Notes: generated by a model not told the origin, from the letters alone. A DNA stretch of 64,000 nt from Pandoraea sp. PE-S2T-3 (GCF_002179965.1 NZ_NGUQ01000014.1:124001-188000); one strand, 5' to 3'. Counted from the first letter of the stretch, positions 8,752 through 20,600 are shown. Numbers and translations: made by a program.

Positions 8752-11700
8752 GCGCCCTCCACGAGTTCGAGATGGGCGACCAACGGGCCGAAAACGGTAT
8801 TGGCAAGCAAGTCAAACGGCGCGGCCAGCGGGTCGTCTACCCCTCGCCACACCAGCCGGGTGTACGGATCGTCGGCATCGCCACGGGCAAACGCCGAGCC
8901 CTCCCATTGGCTTTCGGCGTCGCTGCGCTTGCCGGTGCTCGCGAGCTTCCATGCACTGCGCGCGAAGAAAGGCAGTGGCCGCGTCTGCCCCAGCCGGTAT
9001 AGCGCCACCAACTCGCCGAGCAGCGTGGCAGCATCCGCCACCGGGCGCAGCGCGAACGTCTCGTCCTCGCCGTACCAAAGCGTGCGCGCTGCGATGTCCA
9101 GCCCCGCATGCGCCGGTTGCTGCAAGTGAGCGCACAGCGCGAGGTGAGACAACCACGCGGCCAGCAGGTCGCTCGGGCGCATGCTGCCGTAGCGGTACAT
9201 CACGAGGCCATAGCGCGACACTGGCGCGAGCCGCCCCTGCAACAGACACGCTGCCGACAGCGTGGCGTCGCCGTGCCATTCGGCCTGCGTCGCCTGCTGC
9301 CACGTGGCAGGCAATGCCGGGGCGAGCGGCAGCATCGTCAGGATCTCTTGTGTGCCTTCTGCCTGCGCTTCACGCACTTGTGAGGCCAACGCCCGAAGCC
9401 CGCCCAGTTCGCGCCGGCGCCACACGGCCCCTGTCGCGCCGCCGGGTAATTCGTGGCTGACCAGCGCAATGCGCTCGATGGCGTCGGTCCGTGTCCGGGC
9501 ATCGCCTCCGCCCTCGCGCAACAACCGCGGCAGGAGTCGCGCAGCCAGCGCGTCGCGGCCCGCCCAGTCGAGCACGAACGGCTCGTCATCTTCGACTTCG
9601 GTGAGCACATCGCCCAGCGACAGCCCCAACCGGTCACGTGACCACGCCCGGCCGGGATGTCGCCAGAACCGCAGCAAGTCGTCGAGCGTCAGGTGCGTCT
9701 GCGCGACCGCAGGCAGTGCCTCGGTTACGAACGGCGTTGCCTCCGTCTCCGGTACCGGCGCCGCCATTTGTGTCGCCAACTGCCGCGCAGCTTCACCGTT
9801 GGACACATCGTAGCTATAGAGCGACGCATGCTGCCCGTCGAAATACGCGGGCGAGAACGGTTGCAGCGGATGCAGCACGACGAGTCGCTCCCGTGCCTCG
9901 CGCTGGTCATCGACGTGGAAACCTTGCGACGCCGGGGCCAGCAGTTGCCCCGTGAAATCAAGCAGTTCGTCCACGGCGGTCGACGGCGGCAACGGGGCGT
10001 TATCGCGCACGCTGCGTCCCGTGTAGGTCATCAGGAATCGATCCTGCGCGCACAGCAGCAGATCGAGAAAGAGATTGCGTTCATCGTCGCGACGCTGCCG
10101 GTCACCACGCTGCGGCAACACGCGCATCAGATCGAATTCGTCGGCACGCACGCGCCCGGGCAGCACGCCGTCGTCCATGCCGAGCATGCACACCACCCGG
10201 TACGGCAGCGAGCGCAAGCTGGGAATCGCCGCGAACGTGACGCGCCCCGACGGCACCCCGCCCCGCGTCGGGTCGTCCAGTGCATCGGCCAACACGCGCG
10301 CAACGACTTCCACCGGCACACGCACTGCCGGGGCGCCGTCGGCAATTGCCGAACCGATCTGCTCGATCGCCATGCGCACTTCCGCCACATCGTCGGCAAA
10401 ACGCGCATCGTCCGAGAAGAACTGCTCCAGCATGGCCAATAGCTGATCGCGCCATGCCAGCCCGGTGCGCTCGGTTTGCAGAGCGACTGCGGTGGCGTCC
10501 AGATCGTCGATCAGACGCGCCAGTTCCCCCAGCAACTCTGCGCGCCCGCCTTCGATGCCTCCGATCGGCAGCCAATCGTCGACCGGCAAGGCATCATCCG
10601 GCAAGGCATAACCGAGGAACAGCCGCATCATCGCGTCGCCCAGCGTGTGGCGCTCCAGTGCGGGTGTGCCGTTTGCGGCGTCCGCGGCCTTTGCCTGCGC
10701 GCCCTGCGCATCGAGGCGCAGCAACGCGTCGCCGCGCCAGCCACGGCGCGCGCCCGCCGCATGCAGCCAGTTCTGAATCGAATCGAGTACGTTGCCGCCG
10801 AGGTCGTAGCGCTGTGCCACCGCCTCCGTGCGCGCCAGTTCCACGAGATCGGACGCCGCAACGCGCAGTTGCGGCAACGCCAGAATCGACGCGAACGCCC
10901 GGGCGACCGGGTTGGTGCGCGTGGGCGGCAGCCCGGTCACCAGATACGGAATACGAGGCGTCGCCGTGCCGAACACCGCATCGATCAGCGGTGCCGCTTT
11001 GCCGAGGTCCGGCACCGTGATCAGCACATCGTCGGGCCGAATATCCGGAATTTCGTCAAAGCAGGCCAGCAACCGGTCGTGAAGGACTTCGATCTGACGC
11101 GCGAGGCTATGACAGACATGCACTTCCACCGAGCCGTCGGCACCCACGCCGTCGGGCACGCCGTAGCGGCCATCGTCCAGCGTGAGAATGCCGTTTTGCA
11201 GCGCAGCGAGCAGCGTCGGCGCGGTATTCGGCTGAAACAGCGCCCGGTCTTCCACCGCCTGCTGGGCAAGATCGGCGTAGAGCGCGTCGATGTGCGACTG
11301 CGTCTGGCGGCCCCATTCAGCCAGCAACGGATGCCCGACCTCACGGTGCGCCGTCCCGTCGCGGCGCTTGAGATACGAGAGCCGGGACGGCGGCACGATA
11401 TCGAACCAGTAGCTCTCGCACGGGTTGAGCACGTACAAATGCACGTCGATCAGGCGCGACATTGCCTTGAGCATCACCATCGAGAGGGGCGGCATCGACG
11501 AGAGCGCGAACACCGAGACCCGCGCGGGCCAGCCTGAAGGCAGCGTTTCCGGCGTCAGTTGCTCGATTTGATCGATGGCGCGCAGTGTCGGGTGCCGCTC
11601 GCGAATGTCGAGATGCTGCAACGCCCGCCGCCACAACTCGCTCTGCCACGCTTCGTCGTCGCGCTGGACGTCGCCCCAGCCCGTGGCCCCATGGGTCGGA

Positions 11701-12152
11701 ATCGTATCGCCCGTCTGCCAGCGTTCGAGCCAGTTCGGCCGGTAGGTCAGGTATTGGTCGTAAATGTGCGCCAGCCGGTCGGCCAGTTCAAAGCGCATGA
11801 CGTCGTCCGCCTCGGACAAATAGCCTGCCAGCCGGGGCGACGCCTTCACCCACGGCTGGGCGAGGCACTGGTAGAGCGGCCAGACGAGCCGGTCGGGCGC
11901 GAAAGGCGAACTCTCGGGCACCGTCAGCAGCTTGCCGGCCATGTCCCACAGCCATTGCGCCAGATAGGCCAGCCGAACGTTGGCGCACACGCCGAACACG
12001 TCGGCGTAGTCCAGTTCGAGCCGGCGGCGCACCGCCACACTTGGCACGACGATGGTTTCCGAATGCATCGGGTCACCCGGCGCCTGGGCGAGATCGCGCA
12101 GTAAGGCGGCTTCGAGCGTGGTGAACCGGTTCGAGAAGAATAAGTGGAGCAT
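8748..12152 (-). CDS. recC: Exodeoxyribonuclease V gamma subunit RecC
   Basis: RecC is the scaffold of RecBCD that splits the DNA strands and reads Chi. The protein has 1134 residues, the usual size. The N-terminus (MLHLFFSNRFTTLEAALL) and an inactive-helicase-like core are typical; as expected, no intact Walker A is present. Its stop overlaps the recB start by four bases. It is the first gene of the recCBD unit, so the operon promoter should lie in the divergent region 12153-12473. Nothing in the sequence suggests loss of function. Confidence 0.94.
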   Translation of the reverse strand: MLHLFFSNRFTTLEAALLRDLAQAPGDPMHSETIVVPSVAVRRRLELDYADVFGVCANVRLAYLAQWLWDMAGKLLTVPESSPFAPDRLVWPLYQCLAQPWVKASPRLAGYLSEADDVMRFELADRLAHIYDQYLTYRPNWLERWQTGDTIPTHGATGWGDVQRDDEAWQSELWRRALQHLDIRERHPTLRAIDQIEQLTPETLPSGWPARVSVFALSSMPPLSMVMLKAMSRLIDVHLYVLNPCESYWFDIVPPSRLSYLKRRDGTAHREVGHPLLAEWGRQTQSHIDALYADLAQQAVEDRALFQPNTAPTLLAALQNGILTLDDGRYGVPDGVGADGSVEVHVCHSLARQIEVLHDRLLACFDEIPDIRPDDVLITVPDLGKAAPLIDAVFGTATPRIPYLVTGLPPTRTNPVARAFASILALPQLRVAASDLVELARTEAVAQRYDLGGNVLDSIQNWLHAAGARRGWRGDALLRLDAQGAQAKAADAANGTPALERHTLGDAMMRLFLGYALPDDALPVDDWLPIGGIEGGRAELLGELARLIDDLDATAVALQTERTGLAWRDQLLAMLEQFFSDDARFADDVAEVRMAIEQIGSAIADGAPAVRVPVEVVARVLADALDDPTRGGVPSGRVTFAAIPSLRSLPYRVVCMLGMDDGVLPGRVRADEFDLMRVLPQRGDRQRRDDERNLFLDLLLCAQDRFLMTYTGRSVRDNAPLPPSTAVDELLDFTGQLLAPASQGFHVDDQREARERLVVLHPLQPFSPAYFDGQHASLYSYDVSNGEAARQLATQMAAPVPETEATPFVTEALPAVAQTHLTLDDLLRFWRHPGRAWSRDRLGLSLGDVLTEVEDDEPFVLDWAGRDALAARLLPRLLREGGGDARTRTDAIERIALVSHELPGGATGAVWRRRELGGLRALASQVREAQAEGTQEILTMLPLAPALPATWQQATQAEWHGDATLSAACLLQGRLAPVSRYGLVMYRYGSMRPSDLLAAWLSHLALCAHLQQPAHAGLDIAARTLWYGEDETFALRPVADAATLLGELVALYRLGQTRPLPFFARSAWKLASTGKRSDAESQWEGSAFARGDADDPYTRLVWRGVDDPLAAPFDLLANTVFGPLVAHLELVEGA

Positions 12153-12473
12153 GCGGGCGTGGCGACCTGATGGGACGGAAGGCTAAGGGCCGGGGGTGAT
12201 GACGCAATGACCAAGGATCAAGGATCAAAGGCCAAAGCGACCAAGAAAACCCACGGCTGAGCGACTGTTCGCAAGCATAACAAAAGGGCCGCGCCGAGGC
12301 CCATCGGATCCATCCGAAAAGCCGGACCTGTCGGGGTCACAGCACAGCCGGGCGGGTCGTGTAACCGGCAGTATCCCCTCTTCGCGCTGCGCGGGCGTTG
12401 GGCTAGACTCCTGTCTGCGCCGCGCGCTACCCGCGCACGGCCGGCTTTGCAGCGGAACCCTCGCACCCGACGC
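12153..12473. other. Divergent intergenic region between recC and the FUSC gene
   Basis: These 321 bases lie between divergent starts and should carry the recCBD and FUSC-gene promoters. Short A/G-rich direct repeats occur around 12210-12235 (GGATCAA twice). I see no convincing -35/-10 pair, RNA gene or conserved ORF. Confidence 0.45.
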
Positions 12474-14696
12474 ATGGACTACCAGACCGATATCAAGAAG
12501 TTCTTATATAGCCACTACTTTTTCACCGGCACCCGGCAGGCAGTGGGTGTCGTCTTGCCCGCGCTCGTGTTGTTCTGGGGGCTCGATCAGCACCTGCTCG
12601 GCATCGAAGTCGCTTCCGGGGCCTTGTGCGCCAGCGTCGTCGACATCAACGGGCCGCTGCGTCACAAGCACACCGAACTGCTCAGTTGCACGCTGCTCGG
12701 CGCGCTGACGGTACTGATTACCGGCATGGCCACGGCAGCCCAGCCGTGGCAGCTCTGGCTCACCACGCTGATTCTCACGTTCGGCCTGTCGATGCTCGTG
12801 GTCTACGGGTTTCGCGCCTCGCTGGTGAGCTTTGCCTGCCTGATGATGATGGTGCTCAACGTCGAGGCCGATCTCACCCGGCATCAGGCCGTGCTCGACG
12901 CCGGGGCCGTATTGATCGGCGGGCTCTGGTACACCTATTTCAGTCTGGTGGTGTGCCGTGTCTGGTGGTTTCGCATCGAGCAGCAAACACTTGCCGAGTG
13001 TTTTTTCGTCACGGCGCAGTATCTCGAAGCCAAAGCGGCGTTTTACGACTCATCGACCGATATCGACGATTGCTACCGCAAGTTGATTGCCGCACAGGTC
13101 AACGTGGTCGAAAAGCAGCAGGCTGCGCGCGAAATCATTCTGCGCAACCTGCCCCGGCTGCGCATCGGCAAGCTGGAACCACGCCGCACGATGCTGTTCA
13201 ATCTGTTCATCAACATCGTCGACCTGCATGAGGTCGTGGTGTCGGTGCACACCGACTATCCGATGCTGCGCCGCGAGTTCGCCAACGAAGACGTGCTCGT
13301 GTTCTTCCGGGACATGATTCGCAAGATCGCCGTCGAGGTCGATGCCATCGGCTACGCCATTGCGACCAACGAGCCATCACGCGCGCAGCGCAGCTGGCGC
13401 GCGGAGTTTCGTGCCATCGAGTACGAAATCGAACTGATGCGCAAACAGCAGTTGCCGCAACGCGCGCCCGAGGCCTATCAGGCCGTGACCAGCACCTTCC
13501 GCCGGGTGTGGAGCGCCACGCGTGTGCTCGAGCGCATGCATCGCAACACCAATATCGCCACGGCCGCCTCCGCCACGGAGATGCAGATCGATCAGGCGCT
13601 GTTGCGATTCACCTCGCGGCAGAGCTTCTCGCCCAAGCTGCTGCGCAAGAACCTCACGTTCTCGTCGCCGAGTTTTCGTCATGCGCTGCGGGTGACGATC
13701 GCGATCACGGCCGGGCTCATCATCTGCGAGAACTGGTCGTTGCTCGCGGGACAGGCGCACAGTTACTGGGTACTGCTCACGATCATCGTGATCTTGAAGC
13801 CCGGCTTCAGCCTCACGAAGCAGAAAAATGCCCAGCGTCTGACCGGCACGCTCGTGGGCTGCGTGAGCGTGCTGATCATCCTGTCGTTCGTGCACAAACC
13901 CTGGGTGCTGTTCGCACTGATGTTCTTCTGCATGGTGATGGGCAACAGTCTCTCGCTCTTCAACTACGGCTTGTCCGTGGTGTTCATGTCGTCGTACGTG
14001 CTGCTGCTGTTCCACTTTCTGCTGCCGGGCTCGTTATCGGTGGTGGGCGAGCGCGCCATCGACACGTTGATCGGTTCGGGCGTCGCGCTGGTGTGCTCCT
14101 ACTTGTTCCCCTACTGGGAATATCGTCTGATGGGGCCGCTGATCCGGCAGGCCGTGCAATCGACCCGTGCGTATCTCGAGTCGTGCGCCGGCCGCGAGGG
14201 CAAGCGCGACGATCTCGCCTATCGCATGGCGCGCAAGGACATGCACATTGCCTTCGGGAATTTTGGGGCGGCCTTCAAGCGGATGATGCTCGAGCCCAAG
14301 TCGAAGCAGGTGTCGGTGGGCGAGCTTAACGACCTGCTGGTGCAGAACCATGTGATGGCGTCGTACATCACCGGCATGTCGGATGTGCTGCCGCGTCAGA
14401 TTGCCGCCGACAAGAGCGGCGAACTGGGGCAAGTGGTGTCGGCCATCAGCGACTTGCTGTCGCAAGCGGTGGCGGCCCCGGCCGCGTCAGTGCCGACCGA
14501 CGCACAGGCCGCCAGCGAGGCCATGCGCGACTACACCCGGCGTCTCGACGCGCTCGTCGTCGCGCAGGAGCAGCAGCCCGATGCGCCCGACGCTAATGTG
14601 CAGGAACTCAAGCAGGTGGTGCATCAGTTGAAGCAGATGCTCCGCGCGGGCGAGCTGATTCTGCGCGATATGCGAGGAATCCGCCTGCCCGCGTGA
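12474..14696 (+). CDS. FUSC/YccS-family inner-membrane transporter
   Basis: The protein has 740 residues with the two-block layout of FUSC/YccS/AaeB-type proteins. An N-terminal hydrophobic block (about 20-150) is followed by a long soluble, partly helical middle (about 160-400). A second hydrophobic block (about 410-550) comes next, and a hydrophilic tail ends the protein. Family members are linked to export of aromatic acids or fusaric acid. No membrane-fusion partner gene is adjacent, unlike aaeAB, so the substrate is unknown. ATG 12474 is preferred over an in-frame TTG nine codons upstream because family-like sequence (MDYQTDIKKFLYSHYFF) starts there; its ribosome site is weak. It converges on the response-regulator gene. 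Confidence 0.8.
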   Translation: MDYQTDIKKFLYSHYFFTGTRQAVGVVLPALVLFWGLDQHLLGIEVASGALCASVVDINGPLRHKHTELLSCTLLGALTVLITGMATAAQPWQLWLTTLILTFGLSMLVVYGFRASLVSFACLMMMVLNVEADLTRHQAVLDAGAVLIGGLWYTYFSLVVCRVWWFRIEQQTLAECFFVTAQYLEAKAAFYDSSTDIDDCYRKLIAAQVNVVEKQQAAREIILRNLPRLRIGKLEPRRTMLFNLFINIVDLHEVVVSVHTDYPMLRREFANEDVLVFFRDMIRKIAVEVDAIGYAIATNEPSRAQRSWRAEFRAIEYEIELMRKQQLPQRAPEAYQAVTSTFRRVWSATRVLERMHRNTNIATAASATEMQIDQALLRFTSRQSFSPKLLRKNLTFSSPSFRHALRVTIAITAGLIICENWSLLAGQAHSYWVLLTIIVILKPGFSLTKQKNAQRLTGTLVGCVSVLIILSFVHKPWVLFALMFFCMVMGNSLSLFNYGLSVVFMSSYVLLLFHFLLPGSLSVVGERAIDTLIGSGVALVCSYLFPYWEYRLMGPLIRQAVQSTRAYLESCAGREGKRDDLAYRMARKDMHIAFGNFGAAFKRMMLEPKSKQVSVGELNDLLVQNHVMASYITGMSDVLPRQIAADKSGELGQVVSAISDLLSQAVAAPAASVPTDAQAASEAMRDYTRRLDALVVAQEQQPDAPDANVQELKQVVHQLKQMLRAGELILRDMRGIRLPA

Positions 14697-14768
14697 GCGT
14701 GAAGGGTCAATGTGGTGTGTGGGGGGCACGGGAAGCATGACGCGTGATGTTTTAGGAGTGAGCCGGCA

Positions 14769-15407
14769 TCAGGTGAAGCCGGTTCGCGTGGCGTAGTGAT
14801 AGAGATCGACGTCACGATCCAGCCCGAGCTTGCGCATCGCGTTGGTCTTCTGTGAACTGACGGTCTTGACGCTGCGGCTCAGCTTGAACGCGATTTCGCT
14901 GATCGTGAGCCCCGAAACGAAGAGCCGCACTACCTCGACCTCGCGCCCCGAGAGTTTCGAGGCGTCGGCTTCGGCATCGTCGGCGACCGAGTCGTGCAAT
15001 CGCGTGGCCAACCCGGCGGGAATGTAGCGGCTGCCGTCGGCCACCACGCAAACGATGTCGGCAATGGAACTCTGCTCGTCGAGTTTCGAGAGGATCGAGT
15101 GCACCCCGAGCTTGAGCATGCCGCGCAAGATCGCCAGATTCTCCAGCATCGTGACGACGATGATCTTGATGTTAGGGAAGTAACGGCGAACATAGCCGAT
15201 GAGAAATAGCCCGTCCTTGAAGTGACCGCCGGGCATCGAAAAATCGGTCACCAGAATGTCGCACGGCGACTTGGCCAACAGGCTGACCAGCTCCGACGAA
15301 TTGGCCGCCTCCCCGACCAGTTGAATCATCTCCCGCTCTTCCAGCAAACGGCGAATTCCGTAACGCACAATCGGATGGTCATCTGCGACCACGACATTGA
15401 TTGTCAT
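14769..15407 (-). CDS. NarL/FixJ-family response regulator (RcsB-like)
   Basis: The protein has 212 residues: a receiver domain (about 1-125, phospho-acceptor Asp55 in VTDFSMPGG) and a LuxR-type helix-turn-helix (about 145-205, LSGREVEVVRLFVSG). Overall it resembles RcsB, including the GGHFKDG loop after the phosphorylation site. The ATG has an excellent Shine-Dalgarno (AAGGAGGGGG) six bases upstream. No histidine kinase is adjacent, so it is an orphan whose partner is encoded elsewhere. Its 3' end faces the FUSC gene with 72 bases between. Targets cannot be inferred; RcsB-type regulators often govern envelope or surface functions. Confidence 0.85.
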   Translation of the reverse strand: MTINVVVADDHPIVRYGIRRLLEEREMIQLVGEAANSSELVSLLAKSPCDILVTDFSMPGGHFKDGLFLIGYVRRYFPNIKIIVVTMLENLAILRGMLKLGVHSILSKLDEQSSIADIVCVVADGSRYIPAGLATRLHDSVADDAEADASKLSGREVEVVRLFVSGLTISEIAFKLSRSVKTVSSQKTNAMRKLGLDRDVDLYHYATRTGFT

Positions 15408-15864
15408 CGCTGCCCCCTCCTTTATTCGTCATCTGGCAGAACTGCCGTGGCAGCACGGCGCTTCGTGCCTGCCATCGCAGCGAAGTGGGAACATTCTGGC
15501 AAAACGAATCGGCCCTCCTCGCTGGGAGATCGCCCATAGACAATTCACTCGGGCACCCTTGCTACGCACTGTGGTCAACGCGCGAGACGCCCGGCCACTG
15601 CCTCATAGCGAGGTAACGGCATGCGAAAGGCTTGAACGCGCTCGCTTGAACGTGAAATCACTCACGCCTCTCGCCGTCCTCTTTGTGCTACTCGCGTCAC
15701 ACCGGTTCGGACAATTCGTAGCGGCGACTTCCGTGATTCCGAGAGCGAAGTTCGGAAATAGCTCAAACACCAACTCGAAAATTAGTGATCGCCCCCCGCA
15801 AATGCTCGGAAACGGCGCAATCAGCGGTGCCGCAGATGACAGTCGACGGCAGCGCGCTGGAATG
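15408..15864. other. Intergenic region upstream of the orphan regulator
   Basis: About 460 bases separate the response-regulator start from the terminator of the mdt operon. Part of it (15740-15800) is more AT-rich than the flanks. No ORF with a ribosome site, no RNA gene and no clear repeat was found. It probably holds the regulator's promoter. Confidence 0.4.
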
Positions 15865-15890
15865 AAAAACGCCGCGCTAGGCGCGGCGTT
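15865..15890 (-). terminator. Rho-independent terminator of the mdt operon
   Basis: A perfect 10-bp stem (15868-15877 with 15881-15890, three-base loop) is followed on the minus strand by five T residues (15869-15865). It lies just downstream of the outer-membrane lipoprotein stop at 15918, closing the mdtABC operon. Confidence 0.85.
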
Positions 15891-15917
15891 CAAAGGTGGC
15901 ATTCATCCGAATCCGAA

Positions 15918-17666
15918 TCAGCTGGCTGACGCGCCGGAAGCTACACCGGGTGCTGCCGGTGCTGTCGGCGCTGTCGGCGCAGCCGACGTCTCTGGCGAGT
16001 CCGTGGCGGCTGGTCCGCCGTCCTCCGGTGGCAAACCGTGCCAGCCGCCGCCCAGCGCCGTCACCAACAGCACGTTGGCCGTGAACTGGCGGCCGAGAAT
16101 GGTCAGCGACGTACGTTCCGTGCTGTACGCAGTGGCTTGGGCCGTCAACACGTTCTGAAAGCTGACGGTGCCCGCCTTGTACTGATTCAGGATGAGTTGC
16201 GCCGCCTCCCGCGACGACTGGACGGCCTGCGTCTGCACGGTCGCCTCGCGGCCCAGATAGTTCAACGCCGCCAGATTGTCTTCGACCGACTGGAACGCCG
16301 TGAGCACCGTCTGACGATAGGTCGCCACCTGCGCGTCGTACGCCGCAATGGCCGCGTCGGTTTGCGCACGGCGCAGACCGCCATCGAACAGCGTTGCCGC
16401 CAACGCCGGTCCGACCGACCAGAAGCGGCTTGGCAGCGTCAGCCAGTTGGCAAAGCTGCTGCTCTGGAAACCGCCGGAAGCCGAGAGCGAGAGCGCGGGG
16501 AAGAACGCCGCCTTCGCCACACCGATCTTCGCATTGGCCGACGCCACCGCACGTTCGGCCGCAGCGATGTCCGGGCGACGCTCCAGCAGTTGCGACGGCA
16601 ACGCACCCGGCACACTCGGCAATGCCGCGCGCATCGGCGCCACGGCCAGCGAAAACGCCGCCGGTGCCTTGCCGACCAACAGCGCGATGGCGTGCTCCAG
16701 CTGTGCCCGGGTCACTTCAATATCGATCGCCGACGCCTGTGCCGACTGCAATTGCGTCTGCGCCTGAATCACGTCGGAGCGCTGCGCCACGCCCACCGCG
16801 TACTGGTTCTGCGTGAGCTTGAGCGTCTGCTCGTACGCGGCGACGGTCCGGTCGAGCAACGCCTTCTGGGCGTCGGTCACGCGCAGATCGAAGTAGTTCT
16901 GCGCCAGCAACGCTTGCGCCGACAGGCGCGCATTGGCCAGATCGGCGGCACTCGCTGCCGCGCTCGCGTCGCCCGATTCGACCGAACGGCGCACGCTGCC
17001 CCAGATATCCGGCTCCCAGCTGGCCGTCCCCGACAGGCTGTAGCTGTTCGAAATGCCGCCTGCGCCCGAGCCGCTCACGGCCGTGTTGCTCACGCGTGAG
17101 CTGCTGCGCGTCAGGCTGGAATTGGCGCCGATCGTCGGGAAGAACGCCGAGCGGGCCTGCGAGGCCACCGCCAGTGCCTGACGATAGTTGGCCTCGGCGA
17201 CCTTGATGTTCTGGTTGTTGACGTCGACTTGCGCCATCAGGTCGTTCAGCGTGGTGTCCTGATAGATCGTCCACCACTCGCCCTTGGCGGCGGCGTCGTT
17301 CGGTTCGGCCAGCTTCCAGTCGCCGGTTTCCTTGAAGGCCGCCGGAGTGTCCATCTCGGGGCGCACGTAGTCGGGCCCGACGGCGCACCCCGCCAGCCAG
17401 AGCACGGCACTCGCGGCGAAAAACGCTGCCGTACGGCGCGTGCGCAACGATGCGCCGGCTCGCCCCACGGCGGGGTGACGGGCAGCGTTGTCTTGACGAT
17501 TCAGGGTACGAGGCATAGCACGGGTCGGCCCATCGGCCGAGACAGGAGAGTCAGATTCGGAAAAAATCGCGGAGGCCGCACGCGGCATGGCCGGCATCGG
17601 CAGCCAGCGAAGCGGGCGAAGCGAAAGCAGCGAAAGCAGTGGTCGATTGAAGCGGCGATCAGCCAT
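15918..17666 (-). CDS. RND efflux outer-membrane lipoprotein, NodT/OprM family
   Basis: This is the outer-membrane channel for the MdtABC pump. The mature part has the duplicated OEP architecture, a lipobox LAGC followed by AVGPDYVRP, and [12 protein letters not shown] in the second repeat, all typical of the family. The start is uncertain. ATG 17666 has GGAGG just upstream and overlaps the end of mdtC, suggesting coupling, but places about 80 residues before the lipobox. ATG 17516 or a TTG near 17440 would give a more normal lipoprotein signal but lack good ribosome sites. The C-terminus is Gly/Ala/Pro-rich. A terminator follows. Confidence 0.88.
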   Translation of the reverse strand: MADRRFNRPLLSLLSLRPLRWLPMPAMPRAASAIFSESDSPVSADGPTRAMPRTLNRQDNAARHPAVGRAGASLRTRRTAAFFAASAVLWLAGCAVGPDYVRPEMDTPAAFKETGDWKLAEPNDAAAKGEWWTIYQDTTLNDLMAQVDVNNQNIKVAEANYRQALAVASQARSAFFPTIGANSSLTRSSSRVSNTAVSGSGAGGISNSYSLSGTASWEPDIWGSVRRSVESGDASAAASAADLANARLSAQALLAQNYFDLRVTDAQKALLDRTVAAYEQTLKLTQNQYAVGVAQRSDVIQAQTQLQSAQASAIDIEVTRAQLEHAIALLVGKAPAAFSLAVAPMRAALPSVPGALPSQLLERRPDIAAAERAVASANAKIGVAKAAFFPALSLSASGGFQSSSFANWLTLPSRFWSVGPALAATLFDGGLRRAQTDAAIAAYDAQVATYRQTVLTAFQSVEDNLAALNYLGREATVQTQAVQSSREAAQLILNQYKAGTVSFQNVLTAQATAYSTERTSLTILGRQFTANVLLVTALGGGWHGLPPEDGGPAATDSPETSAAPTAPTAPAAPGVASGASAS

Positions 17667-20600
17667 GGCCCACCTCCACGTTGCCGTGACCGCGCGCACG
17701 CCAGCGCGCCCAGCGCAAGCGCACCCGGTCGAGATACAGGTACACCACCGGCGTCGTATAAAGCGTGAGCACCTGACTCACGAGCAGACCGCCCACGATC
17801 GAGATACCCAGCGGCTGGCGCAGTTCTGCGCCGTCGCCAGTCCCCAATGCGAGCGGAATGGCGCCGAGCATGGCCGCCATCGTCGTCATCATGATCGGGC
17901 GGAAGCGCAGCACGCACGCGTGATAGATGGCATCGCGCGGCGCCATGTTCTGGCGCCGTTCGGCATCGAGCGCGAAGTCGATCATCATGATCGCGTTCTT
18001 CTTCACGATACCGATCAGCAGAATCACGCCGATGAGCGCAATGATGCTGAACTCCGTGTTGAAGAGCAGCAGCGCCAGCAATGCGCCTACGCCCGCTGAG
18101 GGCAGCGTCGACAGAATGGTGAGCGGGTGAATGTAGCTTTCATAAAGCACGCCCAGCACGATATACACGGTGAGCAACGCCGTCAGAATCAGGAACGGCT
18201 GCGACGAGAGCGCCGACTGAAACGCCTGCGCCGTGCCCTGAAAACTGCCGTGCACGGACGTCGGCATGCCCAGACGCGCCACCGCGTCGTTGACCGCCGC
18301 CTGCCCCTGCGAGAGCGACACACCCGGCGGCAAGTTGAACGAGATCGTGCTCGCCGCAAACTGCCCTTGGTGCGACACCCCCAGCGCCGTATTTGTCGGC
18401 CGATACTTCGCAAACGACGACAGCGGCACTTGCGCACCGGCCGAGGTCACCACGTAGATGTCTTTCAGCGACTCGGGGCTCTGCCACCACTGCGGGGCGA
18501 CTTCCATCACCACTTTGTACTGATTGAGCGGGTTGTAGATGGTCGATACCTGCCGCTGGCCGAACGCGTCGTTCAGCACGTTGTCGATCTGACTCATCGA
18601 CAGGCCCAGCCGCGACGCCTGATCGCGATCGACGTCGAGCGTGGTTTGCAGCCCCTTGTCCTGCTGATCGGTGTTCACATCGGCCAGAATCGGCAGCCGC
18701 GAAAGCGCGTTACGCACTTTCGGCTCCCACTCGCGCAACTGCTGCAAGTCGTCGGCCTGCAACGTGTATTGATACTGCGCGTTGCTGGAGCGCCCGCCCA
18801 CCCGGATGTCCTGCACCGATTGCAGATAGAGCTGTGCGCCCGGCTCCTTGGCCAGCTTGATCCGCAGGCGCGCAATGATCTGATCGGCCGAGAGCTTGCG
18901 CTCTGACAGCGGCTTCAACGTGACGAACATCGAGCCGCCATTGCGATTCGAGCCGCCGGTAAAGCCGGTCACCGTCGCCACGGCCGGGTCGGCCTGCACG
19001 ATCTTGATGAAGTCGGCGAGCTTCTTTTCCATCGCCTGAAACGAGATCGCCTGATCGGCCTGAATGAAGCCGATCATCCGGCCGGTGTCCTGTTGCGGGA
19101 AGAAACCCTTGGGCACTACCGTGTAGAGCCACACGTTCAGACCGATGGTCGCGAACAGAATCACCAGCATCAGCGGCCCGTGGCGCAACGCCCACGTCAG
19201 CGACCGTTCGTACTCGCGCAACATGCCGTCGAACATGCGCTCGGTCCAGTTGCCCATGCGCGTCCAGATCGACGGCCGGCGCGGCGGCTCGGTCGCAAGC
19301 GGTGCCGCGCCTTCCGGCACGCCCGGCGCCGCACGCCCCTTGAGCAAACGCGCGCACATCATCGGCGTTGTCGTGAGCGACACCACCAGCGAGACCATGA
19401 TGGCGGCCGAGAGCGTGACCGCAAACTCGCGGAACAGCCGCCCGACAATCCCGCCCATGAGCAGCAGCGGGATGAACACGGCCACCAGCGAGATACTCAT
19501 CGACAGCACCGTGAAGCCCACTTCCCGCGTGCCTTTGAGCGCCGCCGCGAACGGGCTCAGCCCTTCTTCGATGTGCCGCGAGATGTTCTCGAGCACGACG
19601 ATGGCGTCATCGACCACGAAGCCCGTCGCCACGGTCAGCGCCATGAGCGAGAGGTTGTCGAGACTGAAGCCGCACAAATACATCACGCCGAACGTGCCGA
19701 TCAGCGAGACCGGCACGGCCACGCTCGGAATCAGCGTCGCACGCCAGTTGCGCAGGAAGACGAACACCACCCCGATCACGAGCGCGATGGAGATCAGCAA
19801 CGTGCGCTCCACTTCGCGCAACGACGCACGAATGGTCGGCGTGCGGTCCATCACCACGTCGAGATTGATGGCGGCGGGAATCGACGCACGCAGGTTCGGC
19901 AGAATCGCGTTGATGCCGTCGACCGTCTGGATGATGTTGGCGCCCGGCTGCGTCGTGATGATGAGCAAGACCGACGGCTTGCCGTTGGCCGAGCCCGCGT
20001 TACGCAGATCCTGCACCGAGTCGACCACGTCGGCAATGTCGGCCAGCCGCACCGGCCGGCCGTTCTGATAACTGACGATGACGGGCAGGTATTCCTTGGC
20101 CGTCTTCGCCTGATCGTTGGCCAGAATCTGCCAGCGGCGGTCGCCATCTTCCAGCGCGCCCTTCGGCCGGTTGGCGTTCACCGACTGAATCGCCGTGCGC
20201 ACCGACTCGATAGGAATCTGATACTTGTTGAGCGCCGTCGGGTTGAGTTCGACGCGCACCGCCGGCAATGAACTGCCCCCCACGGTGACGTCGCCCACAC
20301 CTTCCAACTGCGAAATCTTTTGCGCGAGGATCGTCGACGCCGCGTCGTACATCTGCCCGCGCGTCAGGCTCTCGGACGTGAGCGCAATGATCATCACCGG
20401 CGCGCTGGCCGGGTTCACCTTGCGATACGTCGGGTTGCTCGGCAGACCCGTGGGCAGCAGACTGCGCGCAGCGTTGATCGCCGCCTGCACGTCGCGCGCC
20501 GCACCGTTGATGTCGCGGCTCAGGTCGAATTGCAGCGTGATGCGCGCCGACCCGAGCGAACTGTTCGAGGTCATTTCCGTCACGCCGGCAATACGGCCGA

